Shown here: piece by piece, positions 1-8,626 of the stretch
Numbering within the stretch: position 1 is the stretch's first letter
How the letters are laid out: each line of letters starts with the position of its first letter
From: Enterocloster sp963644495
GTDB taxonomy: Bacteria; Bacillota; Clostridia; Lachnospirales; Lachnospiraceae
Direction: 5' to 3'
Assembly (NCBI GenBank): GCA_963644495.1
Contig: CAVIPV010000001.1
Coordinates: 1 to 64,000, forward strand
DNA length: 64,000 bases
The notes under the pieces: generated by a model
What the model was told of the DNA's origin: nothing
What the model saw: only the letters and a program-made list of their open reading frames with translations
Database searches by the model: none
Position numbers and translations under genes: made by a program

Positions 1-26
1 TCTGCACTGTGGCAGGCAGAAAGGGG

Positions 27-48
27 GGCAGTCCCCAAAAGGACTGCC
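27..48 (-). terminator. Possible weak terminator hairpin after first kinase gene
   Basis: An 8-bp perfect inverted repeat (GGCAGTCC / GGACTGCC) with a 6-base loop lies about 50 bp past the stop of the minus-strand kinase gene. The tract that follows on the minus strand is C-rich and then only a short T run, so an intrinsic terminator is possible but not strong. Confidence 0.4.
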
Positions 49-97
49 ATTCCCAAAATGATCCATTTTTTCTTTTTCATAATCTTTTTCTCCTTTA

Positions 98-3000
98 TTA
101 CGGTTTTGGCTGTTTCATCCCGGTATTTATATCGTTTGCATGTTGTATTGCATCTGTCTTTGCGGCTTCTTTCCGTTCCTTTGCCATCTGGGAGCCGCTG
201 ACAAAGAGGTTGTTTAATACCCCGCCGATTCGACGCGGCTGGATCCCGTCTTTATCATTTAAAATCCCATCGATGGATGGTCCAAAGTTAAAACCGGCTC
301 CTTCTGCATATTCCTTGATAATGTTCAGATCTTTGCGGATCTGGTTTTCATCCGGCAAAGCTCCCTCTTTCTCTTTGTTTGCCGCTTTCATAAGCTCTTT
401 CCAGGAAATTTTTTCTTTTTCACTTCTGCCTGACTTTTTCATCGATACCGGTTCATTGGATACCGCACTTTGACTGTAATTCCACAAACGTTCGTGGGCC
501 TGCATTGCCAGGATTCCCTTTTTCCGTAAAGGATCATTTGTTTTCAGAGCATTTACATTATCACGCAGCGTAAGTGTCATCATAGTGTGGATCTCATTGG
601 AAATATAACGGCCCTGTGCAAATTGATCCTCTTTTGCTTTATTTATTTTAACATCCTGCAAAGCCTTGCTGCTCTTATAATACTGTCCGCTGGCCGCAGC
701 TTCCCTAATCAGACCGGATAGCTGCTTTGCTGTATCGATCCGCTTTTGGTTATTCTCAGAGGGGCGCAGCTTCCAGTGGAAAATATCAAGATATGTATCA
801 ACTGCCTGTTTCAGGATCTGACGTTTCTCCTCGATCTGTTTATAGCATTCCAGCATATTCTTATCCCGGTTCTTTTCCCTCTTTTCTTTGCTTACTCCAC
901 TGATCAGATCTTCATTCAGATCCAACCGGCTAAATTCCTCATACTGATTTATCAGATCCGTTAACGCCGCCCGCATGGCTTTGAATTTTTTACTGCGGTT
1001 TACATCTGTTCTGCTTCCATGGGCTGCATTAAACTGATCCCGCATCTTCTTAAGGTCTGCAAGTTCTTTCTCCTGCATTTCGGCAAGCTTTTGATAATCC
1101 ACCTGATCAGCCTGTTTTGTATAGCGCAGGGGTTCCGGCTCTTTTTCTATCTTTACCGGTTCTAAAAAATTTCCTTCTGCATCTACTTTGCGGTCCGAAT
1201 ATATTCCGTTCCAAATTTTCAAATGCTCTTTTCTTATTTCCTGATCTTCGGTATTTTTCAGATTATTAAGCAGGTTCTGATACTGTTGTTCCCTGTTTTC
1301 TTTTTCTACAAGAAGCTTGCGATGGATGTTGGCAAATTTGAAAAGATTTTTTTCTTCCACGTCTTTTGGAAGAAGTGTCTGCAGAGTAAGTTTATCCCAC
1401 TCATCCTTCTTCATGACGTGGATTGCGCCCTCTCTATTTACCAGATCATATTTGCCCTCTTTCAGTGTGAATGGACTGTCTTTTCTCTTCTTTCCTTCTT
1501 TGATCATGTCCTGAAGATCCATCAGGCGTTCTCTGGCTGCTTCCATCTCCGCACCGGACAGATGATAAGGCTTTAAAATATCCCGAAACTGCTCCTGAGT
1601 CATAGCAGAAACGGCCGCTGCCATTTTCGGAGTGATGATCTTCAGGTTGCTGCCCTTGGCAAGCTTTAATATTCCTCCTTCATTCAGACCTCCGAAGGAA
1701 TTATCGTTATCGATTCCCTGTACTCCTAAAAGCTTTGGCTTCTCAGGATCCTTCAGGTCCATTTTAAGGAAGAAATTATTGCCGTGACGATCCGTATTGG
1801 CACACAGATAATCCAGGATCTGAAGGTCTGCAACAGAGGAAAGGAATTCACGTTTGTCAAAGTCCGTTGATTTCAGATTGTAAAACGGATGACCGTTTGT
1901 TATCTTTGCAGGATCCACCAGGTCCATATCTGCCGGTTCCATCATGACACCTGTTTCTGTCCGGTCTCCCCGTTTTACTGTCACATTCTGTGTACCTACT
2001 AAAAGATTGGGGTATCCTAAAAAGCGGGCCACATCAGCCATTGCCCCGGCTCTTTCTGCCAGAAGATCCTTGGATTCAAAACCGGATTTTCTTAAAATCC
2101 CCTGCATATTAAAGCTTCTTGCCATCTCTGTGATCATGGGGATGAGTACCTTATTCACAAAAGTCTTGTCCCTTTTATCTTCCCCGCTGATCCAGTCTTC
2201 TTCTCTGAAATAACGCTTTACCGGATCTACGATCATCTTACGTCCAAATACATGATGATCCAAGGTATCATACAGCATTCTCTTAAATTCCAGCTCATTT
2301 TTTATGCTTTTGATTTTTTTGAAATAATCCGAATATTTCGGATATTGTCTTTCATACTTATCAACGATCCCGTCAAGTTCAGCATCTGCATTTCCCAGCT
2401 TCCGTTCCGCGGTAAAAAATCCCCGCCGGATATTTCCCTCTGCATCCGTATATTCCACAGCTTCCCGGCTGCTGCTGGCCATGCCGATGGTTTCCTTTTC
2501 CTGAGCAACCAGATGGATCGTCGGTGTGCTCTGCCCCCGGATCACATCAGCCAGAGGAGGAAACTCTCCCTTAGGAAGATGCCTTAACTCCTGCTCATTC
2601 TTGGCAAGCAAAGAGTGCAGCTTCTTATACTGCGGTTTCTTCTTAAGCTTATCTGAAAGCTTCTGACCGTCTCTTAAGCAGTTGTGGTAAAGCTCTGTGA
2701 TCTCCCGGCGCTCGTTCTTCGTCATAGGAAGCATATTTCCCATGCCGTTGCGGCGCAGATAATGGAGCTGCATGTTTGATAAAAGCTGATCCATACTCTC
2801 CTGAAACAGGCGGTCAGACAGATGCCTTCCGGGGCGCAGCTGCGGCTTCATACCTTTATACAGATCATACAGTTCACTGTAAACACTGCCCTTGATCAGG
2901 TGGGCGTAGGGGGATTTTTCATCTGCCAGAAGCGGCCCGGACGCTGCCTCTTCTTCCTCCTCTAACGCCATCGGCAGATCATCATCCATAGGATCCGGCT

Positions 3001-3430
3001 CAGGCATTCCCTCGTCACGGCGCTGTTTCTTCAGATTCTCATCATGTGCCCGAAATGCTGCATCATATTCGTTGCGGTTTTTCATATATTTACGATAGGA
3101 ATCCAACAAAGACGGAGTTTTCTCCTGAGCATATACCTGCAGGGTCCTCCATACATGATCCAGCTCCTGTTTAAAATCAGCCTCATTGCGGCCGTCGACG
3201 GGATACATGGCTGACTCTTTCTTTCCCCCTGTGATACCAAGGTTTTTACAGATATCATACAGCTTCCGGTAGTTTCTGTCGCTATAGCGGATCGTGCCGT
3301 CTGCACAGCCCATCATCCAGTCTAAAGCCTGCTTGATACGGTGAAGTTCTTTGTCAGATGCAGCTGCATGAAGGATGCGGTTTCTCTCTTTTTCCCGGTC
3401 CTCTTTTCTGGTTGGGATCGTATATCTCAT
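98..3430 (-). CDS. Large kinase-like predicted T4SS effector, paralogue 1
   Basis: 1110 aa, no signal peptide or membrane segment. It is one of five paralogues here. Shared landmarks in order: an N-terminal MRYTIP start and helical module (about 1-150); a conserved block around MQLHYLRRN and LPMT (about 215-235); an SSREAVEYTD strand block (about 320); a catalytic-type loop LCANTDRHGNNFF (about 545) followed by GIDNDNSFG (about 573); a helical module starting near KKFKAMRAAL (about 810); ERLWNYSQS (about 983); and a C-terminal GVLNNLF motif (about 1070). The DRHxxN and DxDxxFG pair resembles the catalytic and metal loops of the HipA/CtkA and PI3/4-kinase-like fold, so ATP-dependent phosphotransfer is inferred. 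It has its own 36-bp cassette promoter, divergent from the protease gene. Substrate unknown. A HipA-type toxin is less likely because there is no HipB-like partner. Confidence 0.72.
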   Translation of the reverse strand: MRYTIPTRKEDREKERNRILHAAASDKELHRIKQALDWMMGCADGTIRYSDRNYRKLYDICKNLGITGGKKESAMYPVDGRNEADFKQELDHVWRTLQVYAQEKTPSLLDSYRKYMKNRNEYDAAFRAHDENLKKQRRDEGMPEPDPMDDDLPMALEEEEEAASGPLLADEKSPYAHLIKGSVYSELYDLYKGMKPQLRPGRHLSDRLFQESMDQLLSNMQLHYLRRNGMGNMLPMTKNERREITELYHNCLRDGQKLSDKLKKKPQYKKLHSLLAKNEQELRHLPKGEFPPLADVIRGQSTPTIHLVAQEKETIGMASSSREAVEYTDAEGNIRRGFFTAERKLGNADAELDGIVDKYERQYPKYSDYFKKIKSIKNELEFKRMLYDTLDHHVFGRKMIVDPVKRYFREEDWISGEDKRDKTFVNKVLIPMITEMARSFNMQGILRKSGFESKDLLAERAGAMADVARFLGYPNLLVGTQNVTVKRGDRTETGVMMEPADMDLVDPAKITNGHPFYNLKSTDFDKREFLSSVADLQILDYLCANTDRHGNNFFLKMDLKDPEKPKLLGVQGIDNDNSFGGLNEGGILKLAKGSNLKIITPKMAAAVSAMTQEQFRDILKPYHLSGAEMEAARERLMDLQDMIKEGKKRKDSPFTLKEGKYDLVNREGAIHVMKKDEWDKLTLQTLLPKDVEEKNLFKFANIHRKLLVEKENREQQYQNLLNNLKNTEDQEIRKEHLKIWNGIYSDRKVDAEGNFLEPVKIEKEPEPLRYTKQADQVDYQKLAEMQEKELADLKKMRDQFNAAHGSRTDVNRSKKFKAMRAALTDLINQYEEFSRLDLNEDLISGVSKEKREKNRDKNMLECYKQIEEKRQILKQAVDTYLDIFHWKLRPSENNQKRIDTAKQLSGLIREAAASGQYYKSSKALQDVKINKAKEDQFAQGRYISNEIHTMMTLTLRDNVNALKTNDPLRKKGILAMQAHERLWNYSQSAVSNEPVSMKKSGRSEKEKISWKELMKAANKEKEGALPDENQIRKDLNIIKEYAEGAGFNFGPSIDGILNDKDGIQPRRIGGVLNNLFVSGSQMAKERKEAAKTDAIQHANDINTGMKQPKP

Positions 3431-3482
3431 AAAAGCGTCTCCTTTCGCGACTTTTTTTTGCTTTCCTCTTGATCACAACTGC

Positions 3483-3518
3483 ATTATACCATGTTGGACA
3501 GGACAAATGTGGGACAAA
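3483..3518 (-). promoter_or_regulatory. Direct-heptamer cassette promoter of kinase 1
   Basis: On the minus strand: TTTGTCC, CACA, TTTGTCC, 12 bp, then a perfect TATAAT preceded by TG (extended -10). No TTGACA-like -35 is present. The -10 ends about 52 bp before the ATG at 3430. Only six bases separate it from the oppositely oriented cassette of the gene at 3606. Confidence 0.85.
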
Positions 3519-3524
3519 AAAACT

Positions 3525-3560
3525 TTTGTCCCACATTTGTCCTGTTTGCTATGTTATACT
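3525..3560 (+). promoter_or_regulatory. Direct-heptamer cassette promoter of papain-like gene
   Basis: TTTGTCC, CACA, TTTGTCC, 12 bp, then TATACT with an extended TG. Same 36-bp geometry as the divergent cassette at 3483-3518. The two heptamer pairs face each other and together form a long inverted repeat. Confidence 0.85.
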
Positions 3561-3605
3561 GAGTACAGGTAAGCAAGAACATCAACCGGAATAGGAGGCT
3601 ATGGA

Positions 3606-6092
3606 ATGAATTTCAGAGATTTTTATCAAAAATGGCAAAAAGTAATGGAATTATTGCAGAAGGAAAAACAGCTGAGCCCGGATCAGATCCCCCAGGTAGA
3701 TCAGATCATGGATGCTTCCAAAGCGGATGGCTTTGAAAGCAATCTGGAAACCATCCTGAAACCATATATCCGGAAATATCCGGAAATAAAGAATTACATG
3801 GTACAGGCGGGTCTTCTGGAATCTGCAGATGTAAAAGGCTGGGAAAACCTGAATACCCAATGGATGATGTATTCAACACAGATCTATCAGGAATATGCAA
3901 ATTACAAGCTGGATCTGGCAGCCGATAAGTGGGCAAAGGGCAAACTCACTGACTTTGGCGAAGAAAAAGTGGAGAATCTTCTGAGAGTTTATGCTGACAG
4001 TTATCCGAAATATGCTCATGCGATCCGAAAGCTGAACGCCGCACAGGAATACTATCCGGATTACAACAAACTTACAAAAGAACAGAAGGATAAGATCAAT
4101 TCCAATCAGATCAGTGAGCTTACAAAGACCTATTATGAGGAAGCAGAAAACCCGGGGTTGCAGGATTATATCAGCAAACGAATCGATCGTCTTATGCATA
4201 TGGAGAAGGCGTTCGGGGAAGCATCTGAAAAAGCACTAAATGAAGATCTGAGCTCTCCTTACGGAATCATGCAAAATGAAAGATCGGGTACCTACAAGCT
4301 CTGGTTTCCTCTCATGCAATACCAGCACCCCGGTATGCAGTCCACCCCTCAGGGCTGCTGGTCTGTGACTCTGTCTGCTCTTTTAAAGCACAAAGGCGTC
4401 GATGTCAGCCAGAATGACCTGAGGCAGTTCAAGCCGGAAGCTGATAAGGATGGTGCCAATAAGGCAAATTGCGGTCAGGTATTAAGCGACTATGCACCTC
4501 TGATCCATAAGCTGCTGCCCAATACCATGGTCTGCAAGGCCCAGCTGGAGGTTTCTGTTCCCGTTGGTGAAAAGGATGTAAAAAAAATCAGAAGTGCTAA
4601 GTCCGATGCAAGGTATCAGCTAAATAATCTGCTTCAATGCGGTCTGGAAATGGCCAAGTCCCCGATCGGACTTTGGATCAACGGCCATTATCGTGTGGTA
4701 TACGGAGTAGAGTATGGTCATGGTGCAGATGACGTCTATATTCATGATCCCTCCAGCAAAAGCACCTCTAAAACCACCCTTTCTAAACTAATCGAGCAAA
4801 ATCTTGATAAACAGACCGGCAAATGCCTCTTCAGCGTGGACTGGATCCAGGACTTTCAGGTAAGTGATGATAAAAAGCTGACGGATCTGCCAACAGGTCT
4901 GGCGGAGGAGATCGCAAAGAATCCGGAAGATAAGGATTTCGCCTTTGTTGACTCACGCTTTCGTTTTAATATCAGCGTCAATATGCCGGATCAGGTCTAT
5001 ACCAAAGCAGAATTAACAAAGCTCAGAGAAGAAGCAGCCGCCAAATTGAAAAAGGGCAAAAAAACAGAAGAAAAACTGAAACGCTGGGATGAGAATACAA
5101 AGGAAAATCTGGCCGACTATGAAGCCCTTTCAAAGAATGACAATAAGGAACCGAAGAAAGAGCAGCCCGGTAAAGAGCCTGAAAAAGAGCAGCTCCAAAA
5201 TGAGATAGATGAGGTCAAAGAACAGATTGATAAGCTGCAGGCATCCATTGAGAAAAACAACCAGCTGCTTATCAAGATCGAGAACACCTTAAAAGACAAA
5301 CCCGACGATGACGATTTTACTCAGGCAAAGGAGGTCATAAATCCAAAGAAGCTGGAGGTGCTGCGTTCCGGGTATCCTGAAACTGCCAAAAAGCTAAATG
5401 ATATCCAGAAAGAACTGAACAATCGTCAGAAAGAGTTAAATGAAAGTCTGGAAACAAAAACTGTAAAATATCAGGAAATGGTCTTAGAGGCCCAGAAACG
5501 TGAAGAAGCACGGCAGAAGAAGCTGGCAGAGGAGAAAAATGCCAGACAGGAGATCTTCGATACCTATCTGGCCATTAAGGATACGAAAAACTACGGCAGA
5601 AAGAGCCATGAGCCCTTCCAGCGGATGGTAAATGCTCTGAAATTCTATCGGGCAATGCTGCGGGAGGATGGGCTGAATGCCTTTACCGAAGCGAAAAAGC
5701 AGGAAGCAGCGAAAAACGTTCACGATACATGTGTTGCATATCTTGAAAAACATATTGTAAGGGATAAAAACGGCACTGCAAAGATCGGCGGTCAGACCTA
5801 CGAAACCGGTGCCATGAGAAAACAGGCTGCTGTCCAGATCCTGGAGCTGCTTGAGAATCTTCCGGAATACCAAAAGGCGGTAGAAAATCAGCAGAATGAT
5901 CTTAAGACAGAAGAAGAGATTGCTCCGGCAAAAAAGGGACAGGACGCCAAGCGGGAGAAGATAAACTTTAACCAGTTAAAAGGGAATCTTAAGGATTCTC
6001 TTACCAGACATACCAAAACCAAACAGGTTGCACCCGGTAAGGATGCCGCTTATGCTGACCTTGAAGCAGCCAAAGCGAGACTGCGAAAATAA
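3606..6092 (+). CDS. Papain-like cysteine protease candidate effector 1
   Basis: 828 aa without a signal peptide. Residues about 1-230 are helical. A papain or C39-like core follows: QGCWSVTLSALL with the likely nucleophile Cys251, GHYRVVYGV with His361, and YIHDPS with Asp381. This order and spacing suit a Cys-His-Asp protease of the C39-like or AvrRpt2-like type. A lysine/glutamate-rich coiled coil covers about 470-630. The C-terminal part (about 635-760) shares a helical module with the coiled-coil protein at 6173 (IFDTYLAIKDTKN matches IFEAYHAVKDTKD), and both end with an INFxQLK motif. Start chosen at an ATG 9 bases after AGGAGG. Activity as a protease is inferred; an acyltransferase or deamidase with the same fold cannot be excluded. 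Confidence 0.7.
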   Translation: MNFRDFYQKWQKVMELLQKEKQLSPDQIPQVDQIMDASKADGFESNLETILKPYIRKYPEIKNYMVQAGLLESADVKGWENLNTQWMMYSTQIYQEYANYKLDLAADKWAKGKLTDFGEEKVENLLRVYADSYPKYAHAIRKLNAAQEYYPDYNKLTKEQKDKINSNQISELTKTYYEEAENPGLQDYISKRIDRLMHMEKAFGEASEKALNEDLSSPYGIMQNERSGTYKLWFPLMQYQHPGMQSTPQGCWSVTLSALLKHKGVDVSQNDLRQFKPEADKDGANKANCGQVLSDYAPLIHKLLPNTMVCKAQLEVSVPVGEKDVKKIRSAKSDARYQLNNLLQCGLEMAKSPIGLWINGHYRVVYGVEYGHGADDVYIHDPSSKSTSKTTLSKLIEQNLDKQTGKCLFSVDWIQDFQVSDDKKLTDLPTGLAEEIAKNPEDKDFAFVDSRFRFNISVNMPDQVYTKAELTKLREEAAAKLKKGKKTEEKLKRWDENTKENLADYEALSKNDNKEPKKEQPGKEPEKEQLQNEIDEVKEQIDKLQASIEKNNQLLIKIENTLKDKPDDDDFTQAKEVINPKKLEVLRSGYPETAKKLNDIQKELNNRQKELNESLETKTVKYQEMVLEAQKREEARQKKLAEEKNARQEIFDTYLAIKDTKNYGRKSHEPFQRMVNALKFYRAMLREDGLNAFTEAKKQEAAKNVHDTCVAYLEKHIVRDKNGTAKIGGQTYETGAMRKQAAVQILELLENLPEYQKAVENQQNDLKTEEEIAPAKKGQDAKREKINFNQLKGNLKDSLTRHTKTKQVAPGKDAAYADLEAAKARLRK

Positions 6093-6110
6093 ATCCCCCT
6101 CCTAAAAAGG

Positions 6111-6150
6111 GGCTGTCGCATCAGCAAATATTCTTTGCTGGGCGACAGCC
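6111..6150. terminator. Bidirectional terminator between convergent genes
   Basis: A long hairpin: a 9-bp outer stem GGCTGTCGC / GCGACAGCC plus a 7-bp inner stem CAGCAAA / TTTGCTG. The plus strand continues with TCTGTTTTAATTT and the minus strand with CCCCTTTTTA, so it can serve both the gene ending at 6092 and the convergent gene ending at 6173. Confidence 0.8.
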
Positions 6151-6172
6151 TCTGTTTTAATTTCATTTCGTT

Positions 6173-8422
6173 TTATTTCTTCTTCGGTCCCATATTTTTT
6201 ATTTTCTTTTTCTGTTCTTCCAGATCGGCATACGGCTGAAGACGATTAATCTTTGATTTTGATGCAAGGCTGCTCTTCAACTGTTCAAAGTTAATGCGCT
6301 CTCTCTGATTTTCATGCTGCAGCGGCTTTCCGTCCTGAGCCTCGTTCTCTAATCTGGCAATATCCTGAAGCTCCAGCTTATCTTTAAATTCCGGAAGTTT
6401 TTTCATATTTTCCAGAATCTGGACAACCGCCTGCTTGCGCAGGATTCCTTCTGTGGTTCCCTGTCCATCCAGACTGCTTCCTTTCTTGCCTGTTTCAAGA
6501 TGGCTTTGTAAATAGGTCAGACAAGCCTGATAGGTCAGGTCTGCGATCTGTGCTTTGTCAGCTTCCTTCAGCCTTATTGCACCATCTGCTTCTTTCTCTG
6601 CGAACGTATTCTCGTATGCCTGCAGCCACCCCATCATATCAGCAAATTTTGTATGCTTCTTCAGGATATTGCGATCCTTTGTATCCTTAACAGCATGATA
6701 AGCCTCAAAAATATCATTTCTGACATTTTTTTCCTGTTCTAAACGTTTTTTATCTGCTTCTATCTTCGCTAAACGTTGTCTTTCTCTTTCAGCTTTTTCT
6801 TCCTCAATACGTTTCTTCTCTGCTGCTTCATCTTCTAAACGTTTTCTTTCTTTTTCTGCTGCTTCATCCTTTAAACGTTTTCTTTCTTTTTCTGCTGCTT
6901 CATCCTCAAGGCGCTTCTTCTCTGCTGCTTCCTCCTCGCGGCGTTTCTTTTCTTCCGCTGCTTTTCTCTCCTCCTCAAGGCGTTTTCTTTCTGCCTCTTC
7001 TTTTTTTCTCTTCTCTTCTATCTCCAACTGGTATTTCTCCGATACCTCTTTAAATCGTTCTTCTCTGGCTTTATCTCTGATCTTCTTATATAACTCCTTG
7101 TCCATTTTGTTGTCATAGGTATCTAGCTCCATATCCAGAGCTTCGCGTTCTACAAAATTCTGCATATATTCCGGCAGCTTACCGGTTTCCTGATATATGC
7201 GTTCCCAGACAACATCCTGTTCCTCCATCCACAAGTTGCCCTGATTGATCAGTTCCGTAAATTCCTCTTCCGCTTCTTCAGTAGGCATATATCCAGCTGC
7301 ATATTCTAATTTTTCCACATCCACTTTCATCCAAAGGCCAAAACGGGTATGGTTGCGCAATCCCAATATTCCGGCTCTGGCTTTTGCCAGTGACATTGCC
7401 CATTCCAGAGATTTTTCCGGATCCTGCTCATACTGTTTTTGTGCGTCTTCCATTTCTTTTTTAATTTTGGAAAAGGATGCGGTGCTGTCGGACAGCCAAT
7501 CTTTCAAGTCATTTTTCAGTTTTTCACATTTCTGAACCTTTTCCGCGGCTTCCCTTTTTTCTTTTTCTTCCCTCTCTGCCCACTCCCGTCTGCTTTGTTC
7601 TTCAAGCTCCTGCTCTTCTTTCTCTAGTTTTTGGCGGTAAATTTCCCTGCGCCGTTTTACCTCTTCCAGATACTCTTCTGACCAGCTCTTTTCTTCTTCC
7701 AGTTTTGCTGCTCTTCTTTTCTCGCGCTCCGCTTCTCTTTCAGCCACTTCCGCCTCATATTTCAAGTATTTGCTTACACTCTTCGAGTGCTGATCTACCT
7801 CAGCCTTCAGATATTTCAGCTCTTTTTGTTCCTCATGGCGTTCGTTGGCCTCTTTTTCATCCAATTCATCTTCTTCACGGAATCTTCTTTCAAATTCAGC
7901 CTGTCTTTTCTTTTCGGCCTCTTCTCGAATCTTCTCCTCCGCTTTTTTCTGTTCCGCTAATCTGCGTGCTTCTTCCTTAAGTCTTGCTTCCTTTAATTCC
8001 TGTTTTTGTTTCTCTTTGTCTATACTTTTGACTGCCTGGACAAATTTCTCTGCCTTTGCTCGCACAATATCATAGTTTTCGCCGGTGAGAACCATATCTG
8101 AAAACCAGTCATATGCAATCCACTCAAACTGCTTTCCCCATTTGTCCTCAAGGATCTGCTGCTTATCTTCTTTCGCAATCTTATGATCCAGCTTTCCGGA
8201 ACGGATGATATTCTTTATATTCTCATAAGTATCCGAAGAAACACAGCTTTTCTCCACTGCCTCCTTTATATTAGAGCACTCACCTGTTAACACTTCAGAA
8301 ATGGAAAGCATCGTTTCTCCATCCGGCAAATCATATTTTTGATATGCTTCCGGATATTCTTTTGCATAAATATCTCTCAGTTCGTTCCAAAATTCAATAA
8401 AATTGATAACTTTCTCATCCAT
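6173..8422 (-). CDS. Coiled-coil predicted effector with shared C-terminal module
   Basis: 749 aa, highly charged, with no signal peptide. Residues about 130-300 and 440-570 are long Glu/Lys/Arg coiled coil, including a tandem repeat around RKRLxDEAAEKE. The C-terminal 180 residues match those of the papain-like protein at 3606: IFEAYHAVKDTKD, then LRKQAVVQILENMKKLPEF, then RERINFEQLKSSL. No catalytic motif is seen. The gene is transcribed from its own cassette promoter and converges on the papain-like gene. A shared C-terminus on proteins with different N-terminal parts fits a common secretion or docking signal, which is an inference. It could instead be a structural or chaperone protein of the system. 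Confidence 0.65.
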   Translation of the reverse strand: MDEKVINFIEFWNELRDIYAKEYPEAYQKYDLPDGETMLSISEVLTGECSNIKEAVEKSCVSSDTYENIKNIIRSGKLDHKIAKEDKQQILEDKWGKQFEWIAYDWFSDMVLTGENYDIVRAKAEKFVQAVKSIDKEKQKQELKEARLKEEARRLAEQKKAEEKIREEAEKKRQAEFERRFREEDELDEKEANERHEEQKELKYLKAEVDQHSKSVSKYLKYEAEVAEREAEREKRRAAKLEEEKSWSEEYLEEVKRRREIYRQKLEKEEQELEEQSRREWAEREEKEKREAAEKVQKCEKLKNDLKDWLSDSTASFSKIKKEMEDAQKQYEQDPEKSLEWAMSLAKARAGILGLRNHTRFGLWMKVDVEKLEYAAGYMPTEEAEEEFTELINQGNLWMEEQDVVWERIYQETGKLPEYMQNFVEREALDMELDTYDNKMDKELYKKIRDKAREERFKEVSEKYQLEIEEKRKKEEAERKRLEEERKAAEEKKRREEEAAEKKRLEDEAAEKERKRLKDEAAEKERKRLEDEAAEKKRIEEEKAERERQRLAKIEADKKRLEQEKNVRNDIFEAYHAVKDTKDRNILKKHTKFADMMGWLQAYENTFAEKEADGAIRLKEADKAQIADLTYQACLTYLQSHLETGKKGSSLDGQGTTEGILRKQAVVQILENMKKLPEFKDKLELQDIARLENEAQDGKPLQHENQRERINFEQLKSSLASKSKINRLQPYADLEEQKKKIKNMGPKKK
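6822..6929 (-). repeat. 36-bp tandem repeat encoding KRLxDEAAEKER coil
   Basis: Three consecutive 36-bp units start at 6822, 6858 and 6894. The first two are nearly identical and the third diverges at its end. They encode 12-residue units of the coiled coil in the protein at 6173-8422. Confidence 0.75.
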
Positions 8423-8475
8423 AGCATTCCCTCCTTCGGTTTTCCGATATCTATTCCCTTGTGTTTTATTCTATC

Positions 8476-8511
8476 ATTCTATCATATTCCGATGGACAAA
8501 TGTGGGACAAT
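8476..8511 (-). promoter_or_regulatory. Direct-heptamer cassette promoter of coiled-coil gene (6173)
   Basis: Minus strand: ATTGTCC, CACA, TTTGTCC, 12 bp, TAGAAT with an extended TG. Same geometry as the other cassettes. Divergent from the cassette at 8536. Confidence 0.8.
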
Positions 8512-8535
8512 CGTGATTCATTTACATTATTTTGT

Positions 8536-8571
8536 TTTGTCCTACATTTGTCCTACACAGTATGATATACT
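8536..8571 (+). promoter_or_regulatory. Direct-heptamer cassette promoter of coiled-coil gene (8627)
   Basis: TTTGTCC, TACA, TTTGTCC, 12 bp, TATACT with an extended TG. It lies 55 bp upstream of the ATG at 8627. Confidence 0.82.
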
Positions 8572-8626
8572 ACCATTAGTTAAAAGAAAAGAAGAAATAC
8601 AACATCATTTCAAGGAGGGCTATTGA

